Positions 27,296 through 35,185 of a DNA stretch of 64,000 nucleotides are shown here, piece by piece (positions within the stretch are counted from its first letter, which is position 1; every line of letters starts with the position of its first letter). The stretch spans positions 310,001 through 374,000 of the forward strand of contig NZ_JAMQVC010000001.1 in assembly GCF_023721415.1 (NCBI RefSeq), in the 5' to 3' direction. The position numbers and the translations under genes are program-made. Source of the stretch: Galbibacter mesophilus. Its GTDB lineage: Bacteria; Bacteroidota; Bacteroidia; Flavobacteriales; Flavobacteriaceae. Below the pieces are notes generated by a model that was given only the letters and a program-made list of their open reading frames with translations, was not told the origin of the DNA and did no database searches.

Positions 27296-27610
27296 TTAGT
27301 CTTCTGCGACTTCTCCTTCCCATTCCATGAAACCACCCAACAGATTGTTTGTGTTTTCAAATCCGGCCTGGTTCATTAGCATGCAAGCTTGCGCGCTACG
27401 TTTTCCTGAACGACAATACACATAATAGTTTTTAGATTTATCAAGTTCTTCAATTTCATCTAAAAATCCCTGACCTTTGTAAATATCAATTTGGATAGCA
27501 TTAGGAATATACCCCTCTTCTACCTCTTCATCGGTGCGAACATCTAGAACCACTGCATTCTCATCGTTTTTTAATTGTTCTGCCCATTCTTCTTGTGTTA
27601 AATCTACCAT
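27296..27610 (-). CDS. Single-domain rhodanese-like sulfurtransferase
   Basis: A 104-residue rhodanese domain with the active-site loop YCRSGKRSAQA, catalytic Cys66, and the family motifs VVLDVRTDEEVEEGYIPNA and LLGGFMEWEG. It carries sulfur as a persulfide or acts in thiol chemistry in the cytoplasm. The six-residue loop CRSGKR is typical of small-molecule sulfurtransferases of the GlpE/PspE type. No signal peptide is present. It stands between DUF2851 and the redoxin genes with modest gaps. Confidence 0.92.
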   Translation of the reverse strand: MVDLTQEEWAEQLKNDENAVVLDVRTDEEVEEGYIPNAIQIDIYKGQGFLDEIEELDKSKNYYVYCRSGKRSAQACMLMNQAGFENTNNLLGGFMEWEGEVAED

Positions 27611-27690
27611 GGTATTATTTTTTCAAATTAAACGTTTTTAATAAATATCTTTTAGGATGTAAACTTAAGCTACAATTTCCCAAATAGGAA

Positions 27691-27721
27691 AATAAAAAAA
27701 TCCGAGATTCAAATCTCGGAT
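27691..27721 (-). terminator. Intrinsic terminator after the thioredoxin-family gene
   Basis: ATCCGAGAT (27700-27708) pairs with ATCTCGGAT (27713-27721) around a TCAA loop. On the minus strand it is followed by seven T residues. It lies 31 bases past the stop at 27753. Confidence 0.85.
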
Positions 27722-27752
27722 CACAAATTTATAATTTTCTTTCTGAAATTGA

Positions 27753-28367
27753 TTACACTTTAATGGAACAACCTATGGCTTTGGTGTTTTTAATTTCTAT
27801 TTCATTGCCACTAAGCATGGCATCAATTGCGTTTTCTACATATTTTACTTCCACCGCCTCGGCGTCTTGGTAATTATCGTCGATAGCACCGATATATTTA
27901 ACTTCATAACCGCCATCTGTTTTTTCTAACAAGAAACAATGCGGTGTTCTTTGGGCTCCATACATTGGAAAAACCTCCTGGTTTTCATCAAGTAAATATG
28001 GGAAAGTATAATCTTTCGCCTTGGCTCTTTTTTGCATATTTTCAAAACTATCTTTGGGCTGAACCTCCGGACTGTTTGGATTTATAGCTACCACAGGCAC
28101 TCCTATTTTTTGATATTTTTTATCCAATTCAATTATCCGATCCTCATAAGCGTTAGCGTACGGACAACTATTGCAGGTAAAAATCACCAAAAAACCCTTC
28201 GCTTCCGCATAATCGGAAAGGGAAACAAATTTACCGTCAACATTTTTCAGTTTAAAATCGGATGCCTTGTCACCTACTTGGTAACCTTCATTAAATGAAT
28301 TTGGTGTAGTAAATGCTGCAAATAGCGACATTAAACCCATTAGGCAGATGAGCTTTATTATTTTCAT
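27753..28367 (-). CDS. Exported thioredoxin-fold protein (AhpC/TSA-Redoxin type)
   Basis: A 204-residue protein with a signal peptide (residues about 1-20) and a redoxin fold. The active-site motif CNSCPYAN places Cys65 and Cys68 as a CxxC pair, and a third Cys sits near the C-terminus (GCSIKV). The downstream QRTPHCFLLE segment contains the cis-Pro. It probably acts as a periplasmic thiol peroxidase or reductase. It lies 17 bases after the TlpA-like gene, so the two form a redox pair in one transcript. Confidence 0.88.
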   Translation of the reverse strand: MKIIKLICLMGLMSLFAAFTTPNSFNEGYQVGDKASDFKLKNVDGKFVSLSDYAEAKGFLVIFTCNSCPYANAYEDRIIELDKKYQKIGVPVVAINPNSPEVQPKDSFENMQKRAKAKDYTFPYLLDENQEVFPMYGAQRTPHCFLLEKTDGGYEVKYIGAIDDNYQDAEAVEVKYVENAIDAMLSGNEIEIKNTKAIGCSIKV

Positions 28368-28384
28368 AAGAAAGGTTAGTTACG

Positions 28385-28936
28385 TTAATCTACAAATTTT
28401 TTCACTTCAGCCTCTAATTCATTAAAGGTAAAGGATTTTTCATAAAATAAACGCTTTTTTTCATTAAATATTATAGTGGCAGGAATGGCGCCCGACCAAT
28501 TTTGGTCAACTTTGGGAATCCAAGTATTCTGTTTGGGGTCGTCCAAAAGTAAAACTTGGTTGCGGAAATTCTTTTTTTCAAGAAAGGGAACCAACACTTT
28601 ATCTGCCTTTTTAGGAAAATCCAAGCTTACCAAAATTACTTCCACTCCGTCCCGATTGTATTTTCTTTGTAATTTTTCAAAAGAAGGAAGCTCTTTTACG
28701 CAAGGTTTGCACCATGTTGCCCAAAAGTTAACCACGTAAGTCGTTTTACTTTTTTTCTGAAGAAGTTTCTCAAATTGGTCAAAGTTATAAACAGGAATAG
28801 CAAAGTTGTTGGCGGTCAACGTGTCCATTGGGATCACTTCATTAAATTCTCCCAAAGCAAAGAAGTTATTGGTCTTCTTTTGCTCATTACAACTCATAAA
28901 AAGCACCGTTATAACTGCTACAATTATCGTTCTCAT
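28385..28936 (-). CDS. TlpA-like thiol-disulfide oxidoreductase lipoprotein
   Basis: A 183-residue protein from ATG 28936. It begins with a lipoprotein signal, MRTIIVAVITVLFMSC, lipidated at Cys16, followed by a thioredoxin fold with WATWCKPC (Cys76, Cys79) and a cis-Pro segment AIPATIIF. It would act as a membrane-tethered reductant of periplasmic disulfides. The frame stays open upstream to 29398, but that extension runs over the marR promoter and has no family resemblance, so the start at the lipobox is chosen. It is co-transcribed with the redoxin gene and divergent from marR. Confidence 0.9.
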   Translation of the reverse strand: MRTIIVAVITVLFMSCNEQKKTNNFFALGEFNEVIPMDTLTANNFAIPVYNFDQFEKLLQKKSKTTYVVNFWATWCKPCVKELPSFEKLQRKYNRDGVEVILVSLDFPKKADKVLVPFLEKKNFRNQVLLLDDPKQNTWIPKVDQNWSGAIPATIIFNEKKRLFYEKSFTFNELEAEVKKFVD

Positions 28937-29020
28937 GTGTCCTCTCTGTTTAATTGCATCGGTTAAATGTATTAATCCGGAACAGAACAAAGCGATTTTT
29001 AACAAAAAATTATAAATAAG

Positions 29021-29063
29021 TTGTACAATAAACCGAATAAATAATATACATTTGTACATACAA
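29021..29063 (+). promoter_or_regulatory. marR promoter with overlapping palindromic operators
   Basis: TACATTTG (29047-29054) fits the -7 consensus with a TTG 23 bases upstream (29021-29023). Two palindromic sites cover it: TTGTACAA (29021-29028) on the -33 and TTGTACATACAA (29052-29063) on the -7 and start region. A near-identical site follows the gene, so these are probably MarR operators for autorepression. Confidence 0.6.
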
Positions 29064-29078
29064 TTGTTGTTAATACAA

Positions 29079-29534
29079 ATGAAAATTGAAAATATCATAA
29101 TGTCTAATAAAATGCCTCTAGGAAGAAAGACGGCGATAAATCTTATGTACACAACGAATGTGTTACACGATCGTACTTCTGAAATCCTTAAGCCATTTGA
29201 TTTGTCTACGCAACAATTTAATGTTTTACGTATTCTTAGAGGGCAAAAAGGCAAACCTGCCAATCTAAGCACCATCCAAGAACGTATGATTACCAAAATG
29301 AGTAACACCACACGATTGGTTGATAAACTTTTGGCAAAGGGGTTGGTATGTCGAGTGACATGCGAAGCCAACCGGAGGAAAGTTGAAATTACCATCACTC
29401 AAAAAGGTTTGGATGTGCTTTCAGAATTGGATAAACCTATAGACGATCAACATCAAGCAATGATTAAAAATGTTTCCAAAGAAGAATTAGAACAATTCAA
29501 TTTGATATTGGAAAAACTCAGAGATTCAGAATAA
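29079..29534 (+). CDS. MarR family transcriptional regulator
   Basis: A winged-helix regulator of 151 residues from ATG 29079. The core LSTQQFNVLRILRGQKG, the recognition helix region MITKMSNTTRLVDKLLAKGLV and the wing with RRKVEITITQKG are typical. MarR proteins are dimers that release DNA on binding phenolic or redox signals. A TTG 27 bases upstream lies within the operator and is not a credible start; ATG 29100 is a second option. A nitroreductase and a YceI protein follow, with a matching operator before the nitroreductase, so the set is likely its regulon. Confidence 0.9.
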   Translation: MKIENIIMSNKMPLGRKTAINLMYTTNVLHDRTSEILKPFDLSTQQFNVLRILRGQKGKPANLSTIQERMITKMSNTTRLVDKLLAKGLVCRVTCEANRRKVEITITQKGLDVLSELDKPIDDQHQAMIKNVSKEELEQFNLILEKLRDSE

Positions 29535-29552
29535 AAAAATTTAAATAAACAC

Positions 29553-29564
29553 TTGTATATACAA
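29553..29564 (+). promoter_or_regulatory. Perfect palindromic operator before the nitroreductase gene
   Basis: TTGTATATACAA is a perfect 12-bp palindrome 21 bases before the ATG. Over 31 bases it shares 24 positions with the site that precedes marR (29049-29079), which supports recognition by the same regulator. Confidence 0.6.
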
Positions 29565-29584
29565 TTAATGTAATAACAATAATA

Positions 29585-30217
29585 ATGAGTACATACCTTA
29601 AAAATCTAGAATGGCGATATGCCACCAAAAAGTTTGATAATATTAAAAAAGTATCCGAACAAGATTTGGAGACCCTAAAAGAGGCTATTCAATTATCGGC
29701 ATCTTCTTATGGACTTCAACCTTACAAGGTCCTTATTGTTTCAGATCAAGAAACGAAAGAAAAATTAAAACCAGCAGCTTGGAACCAAACACAAATTACC
29801 GATGCTTCCCATCTAATCATTTTTGCTAGCATCGATAATTTGAACGATTCCCACGTAGACGAATACATCAATAACATCAGCAAAACAAGAAATCTAGAAG
29901 CCTCTGAGCTGGAAGGATTTTCAGGGATGATTAAAGGCACTTTAGCTCCATTGTCTGAAGATATGAAAAGTACTTGGGCTGCTAAACAAACCTATATTGC
30001 TCTTGGAAATTTACTCTCTGCGGCTGCGGACTTAAAAATTGACACTTGTCCTATGGAAGGTTTCAATGCCGAGCAATTCAAAGAGATTTTAGGCCTTGAT
30101 AAACTAGGACTTACGCCTACCGTAATTGCACCCGTTGGATACAGAGCTGAAGATGATGCTTACCAACATTTAAAAAAGGTTCGCAAACCCTCTTCTGATT
30201 TATTTATGAACATTTAA
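29585..30217 (+). CDS. Nitroreductase family NAD(P)H-dependent oxidoreductase
   Basis: A 210-residue FMN enzyme of the NfsB/YodC group. Typical segments are YATKKFD, LSASSYGLQPYKVLIV, the TYIALGNLLSAAADLKIDTC helix and the CPMEGFN loop. It reduces quinones or nitro compounds using NAD(P)H in the cytoplasm. The position behind a MarR regulator and its operator suggests induction by electrophiles such as quinones. YceI follows after 30 bases. Confidence 0.92.
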   Translation: MSTYLKNLEWRYATKKFDNIKKVSEQDLETLKEAIQLSASSYGLQPYKVLIVSDQETKEKLKPAAWNQTQITDASHLIIFASIDNLNDSHVDEYINNISKTRNLEASELEGFSGMIKGTLAPLSEDMKSTWAAKQTYIALGNLLSAAADLKIDTCPMEGFNAEQFKEILGLDKLGLTPTVIAPVGYRAEDDAYQHLKKVRKPSSDLFMNI

Positions 30218-30247
30218 TAACAACTATATAATTAAAAATTAAATACT

Positions 30248-30820
30248 ATGAAAAAGAAAATTTTAAAATCGGTCTTAGCATTCTCCGTAGTTATTGGCTC
30301 TTCTGCCTTTAAAGATTTGGACACGAAAAAAGTAGATGCTGAAAAAAGCGAAATTACATGGAAAGGGTACAAAGTTACTGGTTCCCATGTAGGAAATGTA
30401 ACTTTAAAAAGCGGAGAACTCGCTTTTGATGACGACAAATTGGTAGGTGGAAACTTTACAGTAGACATGACAACCATTGGTTCAACTGATTTGGAAGGAG
30501 AGTACAAAACCAAACTAGACGGACACCTAAAGTCTGATGACTTTTTTGGCGTTGAAAACCATCCAACAGCTAAACTGTCTTTCACAACCGTAAAGGCGAC
30601 AGGTAAAAACTCTTACGAGGTTACAGGCGACCTAACCATTAAAGGTGAAACCCACCCAGTTACTTTTGATTTATCTGTTTACGGAAATAAAGCGACAGCC
30701 AACGTAAAAATTGATAGAACAAAATACAATGTTCGTTACGGTTCGGGGAGTTTCTTCGATAATCTTGGTGACAAAACCATTTACGACGAGTTCGACCTTG
30801 TAGTAGATTTGGTTTTCTAA
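30248..30820 (+). CDS. YceI family lipocalin-like periplasmic protein
   Basis: A 190-residue protein with a signal peptide (residues about 1-20) and a YceI beta-barrel. The segments SEITWKGYKVTGSHVGNVTLKSG, DGHLKSDDFFGVENHPTAKL and GDLTIKGETHPVTFDL are characteristic. YceI proteins bind polyisoprenoid or quinone-like lipids in the periplasm. Pairing with a nitroreductase under a MarR repressor suggests a quinone or electrophile stress module. A terminator follows 29 bases after the stop. Confidence 0.93.
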   Translation: MKKKILKSVLAFSVVIGSSAFKDLDTKKVDAEKSEITWKGYKVTGSHVGNVTLKSGELAFDDDKLVGGNFTVDMTTIGSTDLEGEYKTKLDGHLKSDDFFGVENHPTAKLSFTTVKATGKNSYEVTGDLTIKGETHPVTFDLSVYGNKATANVKIDRTKYNVRYGSGSFFDNLGDKTIYDEFDLVVDLVF

Positions 30821-30849
30821 AAATTGTTTATGAAAGAGAAAGAAGAAAG

Positions 30850-30875
30850 AGGAGCTGTAAAAGGCTCCTTTTTTT
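30850..30875 (+). terminator. Intrinsic terminator after yceI
   Basis: AGGAGC (30850-30855) pairs with GCTCCT (30864-30869), followed by a run of T residues to 30875. It ends the marR-nitroreductase-yceI transcript. Confidence 0.8.
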
Positions 30876-30926
30876 GTATAACAATGTCACAATCAATATA
30901 AAATTAGTGGTAATTATTCTTTTTTG

Positions 30927-30957
30927 TTTGAAAGTTTAAAATTGATTTCTATATTTG
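30927..30957 (+). promoter_or_regulatory. trp operon promoter
   Basis: TTTG (30927-30930), a 19-base spacer and TATATTTG (30950-30957) match the Bacteroidota promoter consensus exactly. Transcription should start about 30962-30965, within a few bases of the leader-peptide ATG at 30966. Confidence 0.75.
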
Positions 30958-30965
30958 AAACATAA

Positions 30966-31022
30966 ATGAGAACATTCAGAACAAATACATGGTGGTGGTC
31001 TAACTTACGTAAAACGTCGTGA
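30966..31022 (+). CDS. trpL: trp operon leader peptide (18 aa, three consecutive Trp codons)
   Basis: The short frame reads MRTFRTNTWWWSNLRKTS and stops at TGA 31020-31022. Three tandem TGG codons occupy 30990-30998. With the terminator hairpin downstream, this is the hallmark of ribosome-mediated transcription attenuation. When Trp-tRNA is scarce, a ribosome stalls on the Trp codons and the antiterminator forms. When it is plentiful, the ribosome reaches the stop codon and covers the antiterminator arm. No Shine-Dalgarno site is present and the promoter suggests a very short 5' leader. Confidence 0.88.
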   Translation: MRTFRTNTWWWSNLRKTS

Positions 31023-31089
31023 GGTAGCATTGCTGTAGTATTTTAAAAAAATATGTAAAGGCTTGTCAATCACGACAAGCCTTTTTTTT
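31016..31089 (+). promoter_or_regulatory. trp attenuator: antiterminator arm and intrinsic terminator
   Basis: The terminator is AAAGGCTTGTC (31057-31067) paired with GACAAGCCTTT (31074-31084), followed by a T run to 31089, 22 bases before trpE. GTCGTGA (31016-31022), at the leader stop codon, is complementary to TCACGAC (31070-31076), which covers the loop and the start of the 3' arm. Pairing of these would prevent the terminator. The arms are seen; the switching follows the known mechanism. Confidence 0.82.
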
Positions 31090-31110
31090 GTTAAAACCAG
31101 AAGAAATTAT

Positions 31111-32511
31111 ATGAAATCGTATTCCTTAAAAACCCATTACAAACAAATACTTGCCGACACTATTACTCCGGTTAGCGTGTATTTGAAAATTCGTGACCGT
31201 TTCCCAAATAGTATCTTGTTGGAAAGTAGTGACTACCATGCCAACGATAACAGTTTTTCATACATCTGTTTCAATCCTATTGCTACTATCAAAGTGGAAA
31301 ATGGCATCATTTCAAAAACATTTCCAGACGGAGTTGCTTCCGAAGAAAAAATAAACGGAGATATTCATATACCTTCGGAAATTGAAAATTTCACCAAATA
31401 TTTTAAGACGGAAAAAAGTGACTTCAAGTTTATAAACAACGGTTTGTTTGGATACATAGCATATGATGGAGTACAATATTTTGAGGATATAGAAATCACT
31501 AAAAAGGAAGGTTCCTTAGATATTCCCGACATTTTTTATGCGGTTTACCAAAATATTATTGCCATTAATCACTTTAAAAATGAAGCCTATATATTTTGTC
31601 ACAGTTACGGCGACGAAAACAATATTGAAGAAATACATCAACTTTTGCAAGCGAAAAACTATGCTTCGTATAACTTTTCCAAAGTCGGGGAACCTACTTC
31701 CAAATTAGAAGACAACGACTACAAAAAGCTAGTTGAGCAAGCTAAAAAACATTGCCATCGTGGAGATGTTTTTCAATTGGTGTTAAGCAGACGTTTTGCT
31801 CAAAAATTTAAAGGTGATGAATTTAACGTGTACAGAGCTTTAAGGTCTATAAATCCTTCTCCCTATTTGTTTTATTTCGACTACGGAAATTTTAAAATTT
31901 TTGGAAGTTCACCTGAAGCTCAACTTGTTGTTAAAGATAACAAAGCTGAAATTCATCCCATTGCAGGAACGTTTAAAAGAACGGGGAATGATGAAAAAGA
32001 TGCTGAGCTGGCAAAACAACTGGCTGCCGACGAGAAAGAAAATAGTGAACACGTAATGTTGGTAGACCTTGCGAGAAACGACTTAAGCAGAAATGGTAAT
32101 ACCGTGGAAGTGGAAACTTACAGGGAAGTTCAGTTTTTTTCACACGTTATTCATTTGGTTTCCAAAGTTACGGGGCAGAAAAAGAAAGAAATTCCAACCA
32201 TGCAAGTGGTGGCAGATACCTTCCCTGCCGGGACGCTCAGTGGAGCACCAAAATATATGGCTCTTAAATTAATTGACAAATATGAGGCTACAAACCGAGG
32301 TTATTACGGCGGGGCCATTGGTTTTATGGATTTCGACGGAAATTTTAACCATGCAATCATGATTAGGACATTCTTAAGTAAAAACCACGAACTGTATTAT
32401 CAAGCGGGTGCGGGAATTGTATCGGAGTCGAAACCGGAAAACGAATTACAAGAAACCTATAATAAATTGGGTGCTTTGAAAAAAGCAATGGAAATGGCAG
32501 AAGATATTTAG
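31111..32511 (+). CDS. trpE: Anthranilate synthase component I
   Basis: TrpE makes anthranilate from chorismate with ammonia from TrpG. From ATG 31111 the protein has 466 residues. The feedback motif LLES (36-39), which binds tryptophan, is kept, so allosteric inhibition is expected. The catalytic C-terminal half shows VLSRRF, HPIAGTFKRTG, LVDLARND, GTLSGAPK and GAGIVSES. The frame is open to a TTG at 31063, but that lies inside the attenuator hairpin. The close relative PabB is excluded by the operon and by the Trp-specific leader. Confidence 0.97.
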   Translation: MKSYSLKTHYKQILADTITPVSVYLKIRDRFPNSILLESSDYHANDNSFSYICFNPIATIKVENGIISKTFPDGVASEEKINGDIHIPSEIENFTKYFKTEKSDFKFINNGLFGYIAYDGVQYFEDIEITKKEGSLDIPDIFYAVYQNIIAINHFKNEAYIFCHSYGDENNIEEIHQLLQAKNYASYNFSKVGEPTSKLEDNDYKKLVEQAKKHCHRGDVFQLVLSRRFAQKFKGDEFNVYRALRSINPSPYLFYFDYGNFKIFGSSPEAQLVVKDNKAEIHPIAGTFKRTGNDEKDAELAKQLAADEKENSEHVMLVDLARNDLSRNGNTVEVETYREVQFFSHVIHLVSKVTGQKKKEIPTMQVVADTFPAGTLSGAPKYMALKLIDKYEATNRGYYGGAIGFMDFDGNFNHAIMIRTFLSKNHELYYQAGAGIVSESKPENELQETYNKLGALKKAMEMAEDI

Positions 32512-32533
32512 TGGTTTATAGTAAATCACGTTT

Positions 32534-32577
32534 TCATCCTAAGCTTGCCTGCCTTTCGGACGGTAAGGTCGAAGGAT
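32534..32577. repeat. Palindromic intergenic repeat, trpE-trpG gap (variant with insert)
   Basis: The unit starts TCATCCTAAGCTTG and ends GTCGAAGGATA, the same ends as the copies near 34.3, 35.9 and 38.0 kb. Here about 20 extra bases, themselves able to pair (GCCT against AGGT-like arms), lie between the halves. Confidence 0.6.
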
Positions 32578-32598
32578 ATTAAATTATAGTAAAAGAAT

Positions 32599-33162
32599 AT
32601 GAAAAAAATATTAGTTATAGATAACTATGATAGTTTCACGTACAATTTAGTACATTACTTGGAAGATTTAGGTTGCGAAGTCACGGTTAAAAGAAACGAC
32701 CAATTAACTCTTGAAGAAGTGGCGCCTTTTGATAAGATAGTGCTTTCTCCAGGGCCTGGCATACCGGATGAGGCCGGACTTTTAAAAGAAATTATTCGTA
32801 CATACGCCCCTACAAAAAGTATTTTTGGAGTTTGCTTGGGTCAGCAAGCCATTGGAGAGGTTTTTGGAGGAAAACTCATCAATATAGATGAAGTGTATCA
32901 CGGGGTGGCTACAAAAATTAAGGTCTCAACAGATAATCCCATATATAAAGATTTACCAGAAGAAATTGAAGTCGGCCGTTACCATAGTTGGGTGGTAGAC
33001 CCCAATTTACCCGATGTACTAAAAGCAACTTCCTACGATGAAAACGGACAAGTTATGTCGCTTACCCATACGGAGTATGATGTGTGTGGAGTGCAATATC
33101 ATCCCGAATCGGTTTTAACGCCAGAAGGGAAAAAGATTTTGGAGAATTGGCTACATTCCTAA
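32599..33162 (+). CDS. trpG: Anthranilate synthase component II (glutamine amidotransferase)
   Basis: TrpG releases ammonia from glutamine for TrpE. The 187-residue class I amidotransferase has the oxyanion region SPGPGIPDEAG, the nucleophile Cys79 in GVCLGQQAIGE and the His168 and Glu170 pair in VQYHPES. It is a stand-alone subunit, not fused to TrpD. An 87-base gap with a palindromic repeat separates it from trpE. A shared role with a PabB elsewhere is possible, as in other bacteria, but no sign of it is seen here. Confidence 0.96.
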   Translation: MKKILVIDNYDSFTYNLVHYLEDLGCEVTVKRNDQLTLEEVAPFDKIVLSPGPGIPDEAGLLKEIIRTYAPTKSIFGVCLGQQAIGEVFGGKLINIDEVYHGVATKIKVSTDNPIYKDLPEEIEVGRYHSWVVDPNLPDVLKATSYDENGQVMSLTHTEYDVCGVQYHPESVLTPEGKKILENWLHS

Positions 33163-33259
33163 CCCCTCCCAAAGGAGATAGGTAATGAGGGACCAATAAA
33201 TTTTGAGAGTTAAAAATATCCAATAACCATTAAATAAATTTTTCCCTTCGGGGGAGCTA
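33163..33259. repeat. Repeat-rich trpG-trpD gap
   Basis: The gap of about 105 bases contains CCCCTCCCAAAGGAG near its left end and CCCTTCGGGGGAG near its right, with two halves of a CT-rich/GA-rich palindrome separated by AT-rich sequence. It looks like a decayed member of the CCCCTCC/GGAGGGG type of flavobacterial intergenic repeat. Confidence 0.4.
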
Positions 33260-33268
33260 GTGGGACTT

Positions 33269-34261
33269 ATGAAAGAAATACTAAACAGATTAATAAATCA
33301 CGAAACCATTTCGAAAGAAGAGGCCAAAAATGTATTGGTAAATATTTCCAATGGCGCTTATAACACGAGTCAAATTGCGGCTTTTTTAACCGTTTACATG
33401 ATGCGAAGCGTAACAATTGAAGAGTTGGAAGGTTTTCGCGATGCACTTTTAGAATTATGCTTAGCTGTAAACTTAGAAGATTACAATACCATCGATTTAT
33501 GTGGAACGGGCGGCGACGGTAAAGACACATTCAACGTCTCCACCCTTGCATCTTTTGTTACTGCCGGCGCTGGAGTACATGTTACTAAACACGGAAACTA
33601 TGGGGTTTCTTCCAAATGTGGGTCAAGTAACGTTATGGAGCATTTAGGAATTCAATTTTCCAATAATTTAGATTTCTTAAAAAAATCGATTGACGAAGCA
33701 GGGATTTGCATTTTACATGCACCTCTTTTTCATCCGGCTATGAAAAATGTTGCGCCTATCAGGAAGGAATTGGCCGTAAAAACCTTTTTTAACATGCTTG
33801 GGCCTATGGTTAACCCCGCATTTCCTAAAAACCAAATGGTGGGCGTTTTTAATTTGGAACTAGCAAGAATGTATGGTTATTTATACCAAAACACTGATAA
33901 AAATTACACGATTTTACATGCCCTGGATGGGTATGACGAAATTTCCCTTACTGGTCCAACGAAAGCCATTAGAAACCAAACCGAGCAAATGTTGCAAGCA
34001 TCCGATTTTGGTGTTAAAGAACACGGGCAAAATGATATTGTAGGCGGCGAAACCATAGACGCTTCAGCAAAAATTTTCGTGAATGTCCTTAGCGGAAAAG
34101 GGACAGAAGCACAGAACAATGTAGTTTGCGCCAATGCAGGAATGGCAATTGCCACCGTAAAGAATTTGAGTCCGATTCAAGGATTTGAGCAAGCCAAAGA
34201 ATCTTTATTAAGTGGAAAAGGGTTGGAGGCGTTTCAGAAATTAAAAAGTTTAACGATTTAA
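33269..34261 (+). CDS. trpD: Anthranilate phosphoribosyltransferase
   Basis: TrpD couples anthranilate to PRPP. From ATG 33269 it has 330 residues; a GTG nine bases earlier is less likely. The PRPP-binding loop GTGGDG lies at residues 79-84. The anthranilate-site segment KHGNYGVSSKCGSSN follows, with Arg and Asn residues in VAPIRKEL and FNMLGPMVNP. Length and motifs are standard. Confidence 0.97.
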   Translation: MKEILNRLINHETISKEEAKNVLVNISNGAYNTSQIAAFLTVYMMRSVTIEELEGFRDALLELCLAVNLEDYNTIDLCGTGGDGKDTFNVSTLASFVTAGAGVHVTKHGNYGVSSKCGSSNVMEHLGIQFSNNLDFLKKSIDEAGICILHAPLFHPAMKNVAPIRKELAVKTFFNMLGPMVNPAFPKNQMVGVFNLELARMYGYLYQNTDKNYTILHALDGYDEISLTGPTKAIRNQTEQMLQASDFGVKEHGQNDIVGGETIDASAKIFVNVLSGKGTEAQNNVVCANAGMAIATVKNLSPIQGFEQAKESLLSGKGLEAFQKLKSLTI

Positions 34262-34293
34262 GAATTGAAAATTTAAGGAATACAGAGATATAT

Positions 34294-34361
34294 AGTCTTC
34301 GACAAGCTCAGTCTGAAATTGAAACTAACCCTAAAGTCATCCTGAGCCTGTCGAAGGGCAT
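34294..34361. repeat. Inverted pair of palindromic repeats, trpD-trpC gap
   Basis: One copy in reverse orientation (CTTCGACAAGCTCAG, about 34297-34311) faces a forward copy (CTGAGCCTGTCGAAG, about 34342-34356). The two arms can form a 15-bp hairpin with one mismatch in the polycistronic mRNA. Confidence 0.7.
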
Positions 34362-34380
34362 TTTTAACCAATTAACTAAA

Positions 34381-35175
34381 ATGAACATCTTAGATAAAAT
34401 AGTAGCCGATAAAAAAAAGGAAGTTGCTTTAAAAAAGCAGTTAATTCCAATTTCACAATTGGAGTCGAGTGTGCTTTTTGAGCGTGATTGTATTTCTTTG
34501 GCTGAAAAATTGAAAATAAGTGAAACCGGTATTATCGCCGAACACAAACGACGTTCGCCATCGAAATCGGTTATTAATCAGTCGTTAAATGTACAAGATG
34601 TAGCCGTCGGATACGAAAATGCTGGTGTTTGTGGGATGTCGGTTTTAACAGATGGAAAATATTTTGGCGGCTCTTTAGATGATTTGTTATTGGCTAGAGC
34701 ATCTGTAAAAATGCCTCTGTTACGAAAGGAATTTATTGTGGACACTTATCAAATGCTGGAAGCCAAAGCTTACGGAGCAGATGTAATTTTGCTTATTGCT
34801 GCTATATTAACTCGCGAAGAAATCAAATTATTTTCAGAAACTGCAAAAAATCTCGGTTTGGATGTTTTGTTGGAAGTTCATAACGAAGAAGAACTTCAAA
34901 AATCCGTTATGCCAAGTTTGGATATGCTCGGTGTAAACAATAGGAATTTAAAAACATTCGATGTCAGTTTGGATGTAAGCAAGTCGCTTTCAGAAAAAAT
35001 CCCGAACGATTTTGTAAAAGTTTCCGAAAGTGGCATAAGCTCCGTAGAGGCCATTCAAGAATTACAGCCGTTTGGTTACAAAGGGTTTTTAATTGGTGAA
35101 AACTTTATGAAAACCGACAATCCAGGTGAAAGTGCTACTGAATTTATAAAGGGCCTTTCGGATAAACAATTATGA
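34381..35175 (+). CDS. trpC: Indole-3-glycerol phosphate synthase
   Basis: TrpC closes the indole ring of the carboxyphenylamino-deoxyribulose phosphate intermediate. It has 264 residues in a TIM barrel. Catalytic segments are IIAEHKRRSPSKS (Glu54, Lys56), LLRKEFIVDTYQ, LLEVHNEEEL, GVNNRNLKTF and SESGIS. It is a separate gene, not fused to TrpF as in enterobacteria. trpF starts 10 bases after its stop. Confidence 0.97.
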   Translation: MNILDKIVADKKKEVALKKQLIPISQLESSVLFERDCISLAEKLKISETGIIAEHKRRSPSKSVINQSLNVQDVAVGYENAGVCGMSVLTDGKYFGGSLDDLLLARASVKMPLLRKEFIVDTYQMLEAKAYGADVILLIAAILTREEIKLFSETAKNLGLDVLLEVHNEEELQKSVMPSLDMLGVNNRNLKTFDVSLDVSKSLSEKIPNDFVKVSESGISSVEAIQELQPFGYKGFLIGENFMKTDNPGESATEFIKGLSDKQL

Positions 35176-35185
35176 ATTTTAAGTA

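Noticed and set aside
28937-29398. Long N-terminal extension of the TlpA-like gene
   Set aside because: The open frame continues upstream but crosses the marR promoter, shows no domain, and the lipoprotein signal begins exactly at ATG 28936.
31063-31110. TTG start for trpE
   Set aside because: It lies inside the attenuator hairpin; ATG 31111 begins the normal TrpE N-terminus.
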